Of a stretch of DNA of 46,802 nucleotides, positions 30,277 to 38,432 are shown in pieces (the first letter of the stretch is position 1; the number at the start of each line of letters is the position of its first letter). The position numbers were made by a program, and so were the translations under genes. Source of the DNA: Chitinophaga pinensis (GTDB lineage Bacteria > Bacteroidota > Bacteroidia > UKL13-3); NCBI GenBank assembly GCA_945898275.1, contig CAMDHZ010000021.1:1-46802 (forward strand), read 5' to 3'. The notes beneath the pieces were generated by a model, which was not told the origin of the DNA, did not search any database, and saw nothing but the letters and a program-made list of their open reading frames with translations.

Positions 30277-30302
30277 TGACAAAGCCTTTGTCATTTTTTT
30301 TA
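30277..30302 (+). terminator. Palindrome followed by T-run upstream of the rhodopsin
   Basis: TGACAAA (30277-30283) pairs exactly with TTTGTCA (30287-30293) across GCC, followed by about nine T. The stem is short and AT-rich, so it is a weak terminator candidate for upstream transcripts, or an operator. Confidence 0.35.
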
Positions 30303-30483
30303 ATTGGAAAAACTTTTCATTAGACAAATTTCACTCATTTTTCACCCTCCCGTTTCCTCCTTGAGGTGGATAAAACCTACATTTTTAGGGAAACTTCAAC
30401 TTATAAAATTCTAAAAATCAATAATTTTAATCTGCCTGTTTCGCAACCAAATTATCTTATAATGAATTTTTCATTAAAACATT

Positions 30484-30513
30484 TTGTATTGTTGTTCTGT
30501 TGAACTATTTATA
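30484..30513 (+). promoter_or_regulatory. Candidate rhodopsin promoter
   Basis: TTG (30484-30486), 19 nt, then TATTTATA (30506-30513). The -7 box matches TAnnTTTG only in part. The predicted leader is about 90 nt. Confidence 0.3.
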
Positions 30514-30610
30514 TAAAACGTTAAACAAAATAAATTGGAGGTGTAAACCAATTCAATAAACACGGAGATCCTGAAAATCCTTAAGAGTAAGACAAACTAA
30601 ACAACAAACA

Positions 30611-31333
30611 ATGGAACATTTAAAAATTGCGAGCGACAATTACGTCGCGTTCACGTTCTTTATTGGAACAATGGCCATGATGGCCGCGTCTGTATTCTTT
30701 TTCTTCGAACTAAACAACACGTCTCAAAAATGGAGAACGTCTGTATTAGTTTCTGGCTTAATTACCTTTATTGCGGCAGTGCATTACTACTACATGAGAG
30801 GTTACAATCTTTCAACTGGAGAGTCACCAACTTTCTTCCGTTATGTAGATTGGATTCTTACTGTGCCTTTGATGTGTGTTGAGTTTTATTTAATCACCAA
30901 AAAAGCTGGTGCTAAAATTGGCCTACTTTGGAAATTGATTTTTGCTTCTTTAGTGATGTTGGTAACCGGTTACTTTGGCGAAACTATCGATCGCGGTAAC
31001 AGCGTTTTGTGGGGTGTGATCTCTGGTGCTGCTTATTTCTACATTGTGTATTTAGTATGGTTTGGCGAAGTTGCGCAATTGTCGCAAACTGCTGGTCCAG
31101 AAGTTGCAAAAGCTACCCGTGTATTGGGATGGTTTGTATTAGTAGGTTGGGCTATCTATCCTTTGGGTTACATTTTAGGAACTCCAGGTGGATTGTTTGG
31201 AATGCAATTAGTTTCTGACCCAGCTGCTGCTGCGCACTCAATGGACATCGTTTACAACATTGCTGATGCCATTAACAAAATTGGTTTTGGTTTAGTGATC
31301 TATGGTTTGTCTAGAAGTGGTAACGATAATTAA
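30611..31333 (+). CDS. Proteorhodopsin, light-driven proton pump
   Basis: Seven-helix retinal protein of 240 aa. Helix C reads RYVDWILTVPLMCVEFY: D80 (proton acceptor), T84 and E91 (donor) form the DTE set of outward proton pumps, with R77 before them. H58 lies 22 residues before D80, as the His partner does in proteorhodopsin. Helix G has DAINKIGFG: D219 and the retinal Schiff-base lysine K223. M88 is at the spectral tuning site, which predicts green absorption. G135 in helix E aligns with the Trp that closes the wall near the ring in bacteriorhodopsin. It is followed by a terminator, then by the retinal-synthesis fusion gene. Confidence 0.97.
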   Translation: MEHLKIASDNYVAFTFFIGTMAMMAASVFFFFELNNTSQKWRTSVLVSGLITFIAAVHYYYMRGYNLSTGESPTFFRYVDWILTVPLMCVEFYLITKKAGAKIGLLWKLIFASLVMLVTGYFGETIDRGNSVLWGVISGAAYFYIVYLVWFGEVAQLSQTAGPEVAKATRVLGWFVLVGWAIYPLGYILGTPGGLFGMQLVSDPAAAAHSMDIVYNIADAINKIGFGLVIYGLSRSGNDN

Positions 31334-31365
31334 TTACTCGCTATAGCAAATATTTATACTACGTT

Positions 31366-31406
31366 AAAGGGAGGTTGCACTCATTACAGTGCTTCCTCCC
31401 TTTTTT
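31366..31406 (+). terminator. Terminator after the rhodopsin gene
   Basis: AAAGGGAGG-TT-GCACT pairs with AGTGC-TT-CCTCCCTTT across a six-base loop, followed by a run of T. It lies between the rhodopsin and the crtY-blh fusion, so the two are probably made at different levels or from different promoters. Confidence 0.85.
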
Positions 31407-31437
31407 ATGAACTGAACTTTTCAAGGTCAATACAAGC

Positions 31438-33450
31438 ATGGAAGCAAATAATTTTATTGTTCGGGTTGAACCAAGCGTCAGATATGATTATATATTTTGC
31501 GGTACTGGGGCATCAGCTTCGTTATTATTATTGGAGCTAGAAAGAAATAATTTGCTTCTACATAAAAGGGTACTCCTAATAGACCCAGAAAACAAAAACA
31601 GAAAAGATAAAACCTTTTGCTTTTGGTCTACAGAGGATGAACCCATTACCCAAAATTTAAACCCATTGATTTCAAAATCCTGGGATACGATAGCGCATAC
31701 ACCTTTAGAACAATTAAGTCTTTCACCACTTAGCTACAATCATGTAGATAGCATTGACCTGTACCATAAGATTCAATCACTAGCAGAAATTCATCATTGG
31801 GATAAAATAGTTGGATACGTTACTGAGTTTGCCAAAGAAGCCGAAGAAACTTTTGTAGTGGTAAATAGCACTAGGATAGCTGGTCAGAATATTTTTGATT
31901 CGAGACCACCTGTTCACCAGCCAGCACAAAGCAATGAAGTGCATATCTACCAAAGCTTTATTGGATGGATAATTGAAACCGAAAGTGCTGTTTTGAACCC
32001 AGATGTATTTAAGTTTATGGACTTCAACATTGCGCAACAAGGATCTACGCAATTTGTATATGTACTGCCCTTTTCTTCAAATAAGGCACTTGTTGAAGTT
32101 ACTAGATTTGGGTCAAACCAAATTAATACAACAGAAGCAGAAGAAATACTAAAAGATTATATCCTAAATTACTATGGCAACTATAAAATACTAGATGTTG
32201 AAAGGGGCAGCATTCCTATGAGTAACACAAAAATTGAAAGTGAAACCACTGAAGGAGTTATCAACCTAGGGGCTAGAAATTATAATATTAAACCGAGCAC
32301 CGGGTATGCCTTTAAAAATATGTATTACCAAGCATTGGCTATAACTGAAACCCTAAAAAGTGGCGGTAACCTTAGTGCTTTTAACAAAGACCACCACAAT
32401 ACTTTTAAAGGGCGTTTTGCCTTTTATGACGCTTTACTTTTGGATATTCTAAAAAATAATCCAAGCTATGGGAAACCTATTTTTATTGAACTATTGAAAA
32501 AGGTTGAGACCAAAACAACTTTAAAGTTTCTTGATGAACAAACCAATTTGATTGAGGAGATTTCTATTTTCTTGCAATTGCCTTGGAAACCTTTTTTGCA
32601 AGCCTTGTTTAAAAAAATCATTTCTACTTCTTGGGTTCAACCACTAATCCTATTAGGTATTACTTTACTTTTTGTACTGTTAAATAAATTCGCTGCTTTA
32701 CAAAATCTAGTTGGGTATGCATTGTTTTTCATAGGAATGGTTGCGGTTGGCATTCCGCATGGAGCAGTAGACCACTTGCTTGAAACTGGCAATTGGGACT
32801 TAAAAAAAGCACCCATTTTTGTATTGAAGTACTTATTTTTAGCTGCATTGATGGGTTTGATTTGGTATTTTCTTCCATCTCTTGCGTTAATAGGATTTCT
32901 GGTATACTCGAGTTGGCACTTTGGCCAAGCAGATGGCAAAAAGTGGCGCTTTAATCCTTTAACTTCTTTGCTTTGGGGAGCCTCAGTACTAGCGTTTATT
33001 TTGGGAACTCATTTGGATGAAGCCAATACTATATTAGTTGGCATGGGTAATATAAGTTTGCCATTTAATGTTCCAGTTTGGGCATTATTACCTTGGATGA
33101 TTTGGGCATTGTTTCGAAAACAAACTGGATTTGTGCTTACCCTTATTTGGTTGAGTTTGTCGAGTCAAATTCCCCTAATGTTGTCGTTTGGACTTTACTT
33201 TATAGGGCAGCATAGCCTTACAAGCTGGAAGCATCTTCAATTGCATTTAAAGATAAGCAACAAAATTATTTGGCTGCAATCGCTGCCTTTTCATTTAGGG
33301 GCATGGCTGATACTAGGATTTTTCTATTTCTTTTGGCCTTTGCAATCTGAATTTAATCAAAGCCAGCAATGGGGAATTTTCTTTATTTTCATTGCTTGTA
33401 TTAGCTTCCCGCATGTCATTGCCATGCATGGGATGTATAGGAAACAATAG
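31438..33450 (+). CDS. Fused lycopene beta-cyclase (CrtY) and beta-carotene 15,15'-dioxygenase (Blh)
   Basis: A single 670-aa frame with two enzyme domains. Residues ~15-385 are a CrtY-type lycopene cyclase: dinucleotide-binding start YDYIFCGTGASAS, KTFCFWS (59-64), FIGWIIE, FVYVLPFSSNKALVEVTRFG (206-225), RGSIPMSNT and INLGARNYNIKPSTGYAF. Residues ~397-668 are a Brp/Blh-type membrane dioxygenase with several hydrophobic segments and the family histidines: GIPHGAVDH (H441), SSWHFGQAD (H494), GQHSLTSWKH (H592) and PHVIAMH (H659, H664). Expected reactions are lycopene to beta-carotene and beta-carotene to two retinal. These are normally separate proteins; no stop or frameshift is visible at the junction. 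It lies just after the rhodopsin that needs the product. Confidence 0.9.
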   Translation: MEANNFIVRVEPSVRYDYIFCGTGASASLLLLELERNNLLLHKRVLLIDPENKNRKDKTFCFWSTEDEPITQNLNPLISKSWDTIAHTPLEQLSLSPLSYNHVDSIDLYHKIQSLAEIHHWDKIVGYVTEFAKEAEETFVVVNSTRIAGQNIFDSRPPVHQPAQSNEVHIYQSFIGWIIETESAVLNPDVFKFMDFNIAQQGSTQFVYVLPFSSNKALVEVTRFGSNQINTTEAEEILKDYILNYYGNYKILDVERGSIPMSNTKIESETTEGVINLGARNYNIKPSTGYAFKNMYYQALAITETLKSGGNLSAFNKDHHNTFKGRFAFYDALLLDILKNNPSYGKPIFIELLKKVETKTTLKFLDEQTNLIEEISIFLQLPWKPFLQALFKKIISTSWVQPLILLGITLLFVLLNKFAALQNLVGYALFFIGMVAVGIPHGAVDHLLETGNWDLKKAPIFVLKYLFLAALMGLIWYFLPSLALIGFLVYSSWHFGQADGKKWRFNPLTSLLWGASVLAFILGTHLDEANTILVGMGNISLPFNVPVWALLPWMIWALFRKQTGFVLTLIWLSLSSQIPLMLSFGLYFIGQHSLTSWKHLQLHLKISNKIIWLQSLPFHLGAWLILGFFYFFWPLQSEFNQSQQWGIFFIFIACISFPHVIAMHGMYRKQ

Positions 33451-33584
33451 CCACTCTTTTTCTCACAGATGGCAAAGCCTTGATTTTCCTTCTATGTAAA
33501 TCTGCGAAATTTCTTTTACCTAAATTGATTACTTTGCTTGCAGGATTTATGACTTAAATTTTAACCAGCAAAATAACCTATTTT

Positions 33585-34583
33585 ATGAAAGCAGCTGTGC
33601 ATACCGAATACGGACCACCAGAAGTGGTTCGAATCATGGAATTACCTAAACCCACACCCAAAGACAATGAAATTTTGGTTAGGGTGTATGCTGCTACTGT
33701 AAATCGCACCGATGCCGGATTTAGAAGCGCGGTTTATGTTATCTCAAGACTCTTTAGTGGTTTGTTTAAACCTAAGCAACAAATATTGGGTTGCGAATTT
33801 GCAGGTGTTGTTGCAGCTTGTGGCAAATCGGTTAAAAATTTCAAAGTTGGCCACCGCGTGTTTGGCTACAACGATGAAACCTTTGGGGCTCATGCAGAAT
33901 ACCTAACCATTGCAGAAACGGATGCTGTTACCCACATGCCTATTCATTTTAGCATGGAAGAAGCTGCCGCCATTGGCGAAGGTGCCCATTATGCCTTGTT
34001 TAATATCAGGGCTGCAAAAGTACAAAAAGGTGATAAGGTTCTCGTGTATGGGGCAACTGGTGCTATTGGCTCTGCCGCCGTGCAGCTGCTAAAGTATTTT
34101 GGGGCAAAGGTTACGGCAGTTTGCAATACCAAAAATGTTGCCTTAGTAAAAGGCCTAGGCGCCAATATTGTGATCGACTACCAAACGCAAGATTTTACAG
34201 ATACAAAGGAACACTACTCCTTTATTTTTGATGCCGTAGGTAAAAGCTCCTTCGGCGCCTGCAAACCCTTGCTTACCCCGCATGGTATTTATATTTCCAC
34301 TGAACTTGGTAAACGCTCTGAGAATATTTTTCTAGCTTTGATTACTCCCCTATTTAAAGGTAAAAAAGTGCTCTTTCCCATTCCAATTATGAACAAAGTT
34401 ATGCTAGTGTTCTTAAAAGACTTGGCAGAAGGGGGGTATTTTAGTCCGGTTATTGACAGAGAATACAAGCTAAACCAAATTGTAGAAGCCTATCGCTATG
34501 TTGAATCTGAACAAAAAACGGGCAATGTGATCATAAGTATGGTTAAGGAGGAAGAAAAATTTACCACCGAAATCAACCCTTGA
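33585..34583 (+). CDS. NAD(P)-dependent quinone-oxidoreductase-like alcohol dehydrogenase (zinc-free MDR)
   Basis: 332 aa of the medium-chain dehydrogenase/reductase superfamily. The N-terminal GroES-like domain has MKAAVHTEYGPPEVV, AATVNRTDAG and GCEFAGVV. The Rossmann domain has VLVYGATGAIGSAAVQLLK at about 148-166, then the GANIVIDY and SFIFDAVGK segments. The zinc-ligand Cys/His set of true alcohol dehydrogenases is absent, so quinone or enone reduction is more likely. The substrate cannot be deduced. Its TGA overlaps the start of the next gene. Confidence 0.85.
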   Translation: MKAAVHTEYGPPEVVRIMELPKPTPKDNEILVRVYAATVNRTDAGFRSAVYVISRLFSGLFKPKQQILGCEFAGVVAACGKSVKNFKVGHRVFGYNDETFGAHAEYLTIAETDAVTHMPIHFSMEEAAAIGEGAHYALFNIRAAKVQKGDKVLVYGATGAIGSAAVQLLKYFGAKVTAVCNTKNVALVKGLGANIVIDYQTQDFTDTKEHYSFIFDAVGKSSFGACKPLLTPHGIYISTELGKRSENIFLALITPLFKGKKVLFPIPIMNKVMLVFLKDLAEGGYFSPVIDREYKLNQIVEAYRYVESEQKTGNVIISMVKEEEKFTTEINP

Positions 34584-35158
34584 GTCAGATAAGCACTTTT
34601 GAGTATGTTTCTATCCTAATCTCTATCATCTTGGGACTAGGAATTACGCACCTGTTAACGGCCTTATCAGAGATACTCTACCAGCCTAAGCATTTAAAAT
34701 TTTATTGGCCACATGCCATTTGGGTATATTTTATTTTGTTCCTTTTCATTCAAGATTGGATCATCAGTTACCAATTGAAAGATAAAAACATTTGGTATTT
34801 TCATGAGGTTTTATTCGTTCTGCTTTATCCAATTTTGTTATTTGGTGCAGCCAAAATGTTATTACCAACCCATGCAGGTGAAGAACAGCAAGACATGAAG
34901 GCTTTCTATTTTCATCAGTATCCTGCTATTTTTACTATTATGGGCATTAGCGCGCTTGTATCACTTTTGTTTAATCATTTTTTATTAAGGGTTGAACCGA
35001 TCGAGCAGCTCCCTATTTTCGTGCTACTGTTGTTATTGTTTTTTATGGTTTTCAAACAACCTAAAAACGAAGTTTACCATAAAGCACTTGCTCTAATTGT
35101 GCTTCTTAGTTCAATCTTATCTCTTATTATAGCAAGAGAAATTTGGGTGATTAAGTAA
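34580..35158 (+). CDS. Multi-pass membrane protein, unrecognised
   Basis: 192 aa with about five or six hydrophobic segments (ILISIILGLGITHLL; WVYFILFLFI; VLFVLLYPILLFGAA; IMGISALVSLLF; VLLLLLFFMVF; IVLLSSILSLII). The start is a TTG at 34580, overlapping the upstream TGA as TTGA; there is no in-frame ATG near the beginning, which supports translational coupling. No known motif. Confidence 0.7.
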   Translation: MSQISTFEYVSILISIILGLGITHLLTALSEILYQPKHLKFYWPHAIWVYFILFLFIQDWIISYQLKDKNIWYFHEVLFVLLYPILLFGAAKMLLPTHAGEEQQDMKAFYFHQYPAIFTIMGISALVSLLFNHFLLRVEPIEQLPIFVLLLLLFFMVFKQPKNEVYHKALALIVLLSSILSLIIAREIWVIK

Positions 35159-35220
35159 ATGGGGTGTGCAAGTTTTTAACTCCAAAAACAAAACATTTAA
35201 AAGTTAAAACTTAGTTAGAG

Positions 35221-35242
35221 GCAATGTAATGCTAAGCATTGC
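35221..35242. repeat. Short inverted repeat in the 271-bp spacer before dinD
   Basis: GCAATG (35221-35226) and CATTGC (35237-35242) are exact reverse complements, with AATGC/GCATT nested inside. The rest of 35159-35429 shows no ORF and no clear promoter match. Confidence 0.3.
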
Positions 35243-35429
35243 AAAGGAGAAAACACAACTTATCCTATCCTACTTCTATGATTTATTAAGTGGCAGAAGC
35301 TTTAGGGCTATCGGGGAAATATGTATTGTTGTGAGGGAGAAATTTTTGGTGGTTAACTTTTAAAAACCTCTTTAAAATCGCTAAAACCAAAATATAACTT
35401 GAACCATTAACAAGAAAAAATTTGCACTT

Positions 35430-36269
35430 ATGAAATCAGAAGAAATTAAAAATTTGTTTGCCAAATTTGAGGCGGCAGCTGCCGAATTGGAAGGGATAGA
35501 ATGTTGGAGTGCTAGGGAACTACAATCGCTTTTGGGATATAATAAGTGGGAGAATTTTGAAAAGGTAATTGATAAGGCTAAATCTGCTTGTAAGCATGCA
35601 GGTGAAGCAATAGCCGATCATTTTCCTGAGGTCAGGAAAACGATAGCCATGCCGAAAGGTGCTGAAAAGGAGATCAATGACATGCTACTTACACGTTATG
35701 CTTGCTATTTAGTTGCACAAAACGGGGACAGCAGAAAGGAAGAAATTTCATTTGCACAAAACTATTTTGCTGTGCAAACACGTAGGGCAGAACTTGTAGA
35801 ACAAAGATTACTTGAATATGAAAGGATAATGGCAAGAGAAAAACTAAGCCATACCGAAAAGCAACTATCAGGTATTTTATATGAAAGGGGTGTTGATAGC
35901 CATGGTTTTGACATTATACGTTCGAAAGGAGATCAAGCGCTTTTTAATTTAAACACCAAAATGTTAAAAAAGAAAATGGGTGTTCCTGAAAATAGACCTA
36001 TGGCTGATTTCTTGCCAACCATAAGCATTAAAGCAAAGGACCTTGCCGCCGAAATAACAAGTTTAAATGTTCAAAGCAAGGATTTAATTGGACAAACTAA
36101 AATTGAAAAAGAACATATAGAAAACAACTCTGCTGTTAGAGATTTGCTTAATAAAAGGGGTATCATTCCTGAAAATTTACCAATTGCTGAAGATGTAAAA
36201 AAAGTGCAGCGGAAATTAAACGAGGCAGAAAGGAAAATATTAAAAGAAACCAAACTGAAGAAAAAATAA
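35430..36269 (+). CDS. dinD: DinD-like DNA-damage-inducible protein
   Basis: 279 aa. The N-terminal half matches the DinD/Bro-N-like region: ECWSARELQSLLGYNKWENF, AIADHFPEVRKTI and DMLLTRYACYLVAQNGD with FAQNYFAVQTRRAEL. The rest is helical and charged (LGQT-type linkers, KKVQRKLNEAERKILKE). In E. coli DinD is SOS-induced and inhibits RecA filaments; the same role here is inferred. No LexA site was identified. It stands alone, at the start of the accessory region. Confidence 0.85.
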   Translation: MKSEEIKNLFAKFEAAAAELEGIECWSARELQSLLGYNKWENFEKVIDKAKSACKHAGEAIADHFPEVRKTIAMPKGAEKEINDMLLTRYACYLVAQNGDSRKEEISFAQNYFAVQTRRAELVEQRLLEYERIMAREKLSHTEKQLSGILYERGVDSHGFDIIRSKGDQALFNLNTKMLKKKMGVPENRPMADFLPTISIKAKDLAAEITSLNVQSKDLIGQTKIEKEHIENNSAVRDLLNKRGIIPENLPIAEDVKKVQRKLNEAERKILKETKLKKK

Positions 36270-36354
36270 GATCGACCTAAGAACTATTCCTAACCCATTT
36301 CAAGATTCGATTGCCTCAATTATAACAACCAAAAGGCAAACCTTGGTACTCCCC

Positions 36355-36418
36355 TTCCATGGCTTCATCTTTAAAGGCATGATGAAGGGAATTACGGGGG
36401 AAGGAAAAAATATTTCTT
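36355..36418 (+). repeat. Intergenic repeat, copy 1
   Basis: 64 bp beginning TTCCATGGCTTC and containing AAAGGCATGATGAAGGGAAT, then AAAAATATTTCTT. It resembles 39311-39373 closely. It lies about 55 bp before the secreted-protein gene at 36474. Confidence 0.7.
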
Positions 36419-36473
36419 AGCCTAAAATACAAAACCCATTATAATACCCGTTACTCATACAAACTAACTGCTT

Positions 36474-37379
36474 ATGAGAGGGATTAAACAAGGGTTATGT
36501 GGGAGCTTCATAAGAACTTCCCTTTCAAGTATTTTTTATTTATTTATTTCTGTAAATGCACTACAAGTTAAGGCAGAAACTACGCCAAGGCATCGTTCAG
36601 TTGATAGCCTGATATCAGAAGGTTTTATCAAGGCAAGCTTTGTTTCATTGGGCGGTTATCAAGGTAATTGTGTGGAGGCAAGTCTTGAAAACAATACAGG
36701 CAATTGGATATATGTTTGGATAGAAGCAGGTAGGCGCTTGGTTGCAGACGATAGTACCAAACAAGATATTTTTATAGTAAAAGATAACAAGATAAAACTA
36801 GGGCCTTGGGCAAAGTTAAAAACAAAGGTTTTTGGCTTTTGCTGCCAAAGTTCGGATGGCGCTCCTAAAACAAAAATGAAGTTTAATGTAGGCTATATGG
36901 CTCCAGCAGATTGGGTGAGGTTAGCACAATTTTTAAGTACATCTAACTTCGAAAACAACACCCTGCAAGCTGCAGTTTGGTGCATCTCTAACAACCACTC
37001 TATTAGCAGCGTTTATGGCGAGCCTGAAGCTTTGGTTAAAGCGTTAAAAGACACCTTAGGTAGTATCAAAAAAATACCCGTTCCGTGGTATACCACAACT
37101 TATGAAACCAGCGATACCAGTGTATTTACTGGCGACCCAAAAAGGGTATCAGGCAAGTTTAATTATTACGTAAAACACCATGGCGACTTAGTAGTTGCCA
37201 TTAAAAACAAAAACGGCCATACCGTGAAAATCCTTTCAGAATTTTATAACCATGGAGAAGGTAGTTTTGAATACCAGTTTGACTTAAATGTAAAAGGATG
37301 GTCGAAGGGTGAATACCATCTTGTGGTGTATGAAGATTACGCCACCGTGCTTGCTAATAAGTCGTTTAAGATTGAGTAG
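36474..37379 (+). CDS. Secreted protein with possible FlgD/sorting-type C-terminal domain
   Basis: 301 aa, not recognised. A hydrophobic N-terminal segment (SSIFYLFISVNALQVKAET) looks like a signal peptide. The middle has Cys residues (GNCVEAS, FGFCCQSS, AAVWCISN) suggesting disulfides. The last ~75 residues (NYYVKHHGDLVVAIKNKNG, then GSFEYQFDLN and GEYHLVVYEDYATVLANKSF) resemble a FlgD-like or type IX sorting beta-sandwich. A 73-bp relic of a paralogue's 3' end is at 39193-39265. Confidence 0.65.
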   Translation: MRGIKQGLCGSFIRTSLSSIFYLFISVNALQVKAETTPRHRSVDSLISEGFIKASFVSLGGYQGNCVEASLENNTGNWIYVWIEAGRRLVADDSTKQDIFIVKDNKIKLGPWAKLKTKVFGFCCQSSDGAPKTKMKFNVGYMAPADWVRLAQFLSTSNFENNTLQAAVWCISNNHSISSVYGEPEALVKALKDTLGSIKKIPVPWYTTTYETSDTSVFTGDPKRVSGKFNYYVKHHGDLVVAIKNKNGHTVKILSEFYNHGEGSFEYQFDLNVKGWSKGEYHLVVYEDYATVLANKSFKIE

Positions 37380-37552
37380 TACTGGATTCTGTTAAAAGAG
37401 CAATCATTTTTTAATAAAAGACACCTATATGTGATCATGGGAATTTGAGCTTGGCGGGTTTAGTTTGCGCAGGAAATGAAAGTGTAACCTTAAGTCAAAA
37501 GGTATAACAAATATGGATTTGGTGCCTAAGTGGATATTTGTTAAATTTGAAA

Positions 37553-37855
37553 ATGAACATTGAGGTGCCAAAAATCAATCAAATTATTTTGCTTTGTAAA
37601 GAAAACAAGGTTAAAACGCTTTATGCTTTTGGTTCAGTAACCCGAAAAGATTTTAACGAAACCTCAGATATTGATTTGGTAGTAGATTTTGAAGAAAAAG
37701 ACCCGTACACCTACACCGATCTTTATTTTAACCTTAAATGTAAACTCGAAGAATTACTTAAACGTCAGGTTGACCTAATTGAGGAAAGAGCAATTAAGAA
37801 TCCCCTATTCAGACAACAACTTGAAAGTACCAAGGTAAAAATTTATGGATACTAA
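37553..37855 (+). CDS. mntA: MntA-type antitoxin nucleotidyltransferase
   Basis: 100 aa from the ATG at 37553; a TTG at 37538 would add five residues. It has the minimal nucleotidyltransferase signature AFGSVTRKDFNETSDIDLVV: G27-S28 and the metal-binding D39 and D41. In characterised pairs, MntA adds AMP to a HepT tyrosine to silence the toxin. It overlaps the downstream HepT gene by 11 nt, the usual layout. Confidence 0.85.
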   Translation: MNIEVPKINQIILLCKENKVKTLYAFGSVTRKDFNETSDIDLVVDFEEKDPYTYTDLYFNLKCKLEELLKRQVDLIEERAIKNPLFRQQLESTKVKIYGY

Positions 37856-38174
37856 TATCAAAACCTGGTTGATAGACATGCAACAAAGCATTGAGGAGAT
37901 TTTTGAGTTTCTTGGAGAGACCAGAGATTTTTATGCTTATCAAAAGGATTTGAAAACAAAAAAAGCAGTTGAAAGAAATCTAGAAATAATAGGTGAAGCT
38001 GTTAATAGAATACTAAAAGTTGACAGTACCTTTCCACTAAGCGATGCCAAAAACATTATTGGTACACGCAATCGAATCATACACAGCTATGACAACATAT
38101 CTGATGAAGTTATATGGACTATTGTAAGCAGAGATCTCCCAAAATTAAAGATGCAAATTGAAAAGCTTCTATAG
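37845..38174 (+). CDS. hepT: HepT-type HEPN ribonuclease toxin
   Basis: 109 aa, all-helical HEPN family. The catalytic motif R-x4-H-x-Y is intact in GTRNRIIHSYD (R75, H80, Y82); Y82 is the expected AMPylation target. NLEIIGEAVNRI upstream is also typical. It pairs with MntA through overlapping genes. The toxin appears active, so the pair is probably functional. Confidence 0.87.
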   Translation: MDTNIKTWLIDMQQSIEEIFEFLGETRDFYAYQKDLKTKKAVERNLEIIGEAVNRILKVDSTFPLSDAKNIIGTRNRIIHSYDNISDEVIWTIVSRDLPKLKMQIEKLL

Positions 38175-38325
38175 CCTCTCCCCTCGACAGGCTCGGGGAC
38201 CATTTAGCACCATTGAATGATATACTTCTCGACTTCGCTCGAAGAGCTTTCCCATGGAAATGCGCTGCTGTAGGGTTTCTGTATCATGCTGAAAGGTGAG
38301 AGGCCAGAAGCTAGTTGCGGTCATT
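38175..38325. repeat. Cluster of short hairpin sequences after hepT
   Basis: CCCCTCGACAGGCTCGGGG and CTCGACTTCGCTCGAAGAG are both self-complementary and lie within 70 bp of each other. They resemble dispersed REP-like intergenic repeats. The first could also end the mntA-hepT transcript, though no T-run follows. Confidence 0.4.
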
Positions 38326-38331
38326 TAAAAA

Positions 38332-38379
38332 ATACCTATAAGTGGGTATAGGAAAGTGGTTTTGGAGGTGGTAGTATTG
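38332..38379 (+). promoter_or_regulatory. Operator-promoter element, copy 1 (DUF2314 gene)
   Basis: Palindrome ATACCTATAAGTGGGTAT (38332-38349), then 22 nt, then a -7-like TAGTATTG (38372-38379). No TTG occurs at the normal distance from the -7 box; the palindrome lies just beyond that position. Surrounding sequence matches 40493-40550 over most of ~58 bp. Confidence 0.55.
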
Positions 38380-38432
38380 TATTGAACCTAAAAAAGGATA
38401 AACATTACCAATAAGTAACCTACCAAATTTAT

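Larger units (their letters stand above)
30024..30610. other. Long AT-rich upstream region of the rhodopsin gene
   Basis: This 587-bp spacer has no supported ORF. It contains the palindrome with T-run at 30277-30302 and a weak promoter candidate at 30484-30513. The short palindrome AAACCGGTTT also occurs near 30232-30241. The last ~80 nt before the ATG would be an A-rich leader. Confidence 0.6.

Noticed and set aside
38175-38230. Rho-independent terminator after hepT
   Set aside because: The GC-rich palindrome lacks a following T-run on either strand, so it was listed as a repeat.
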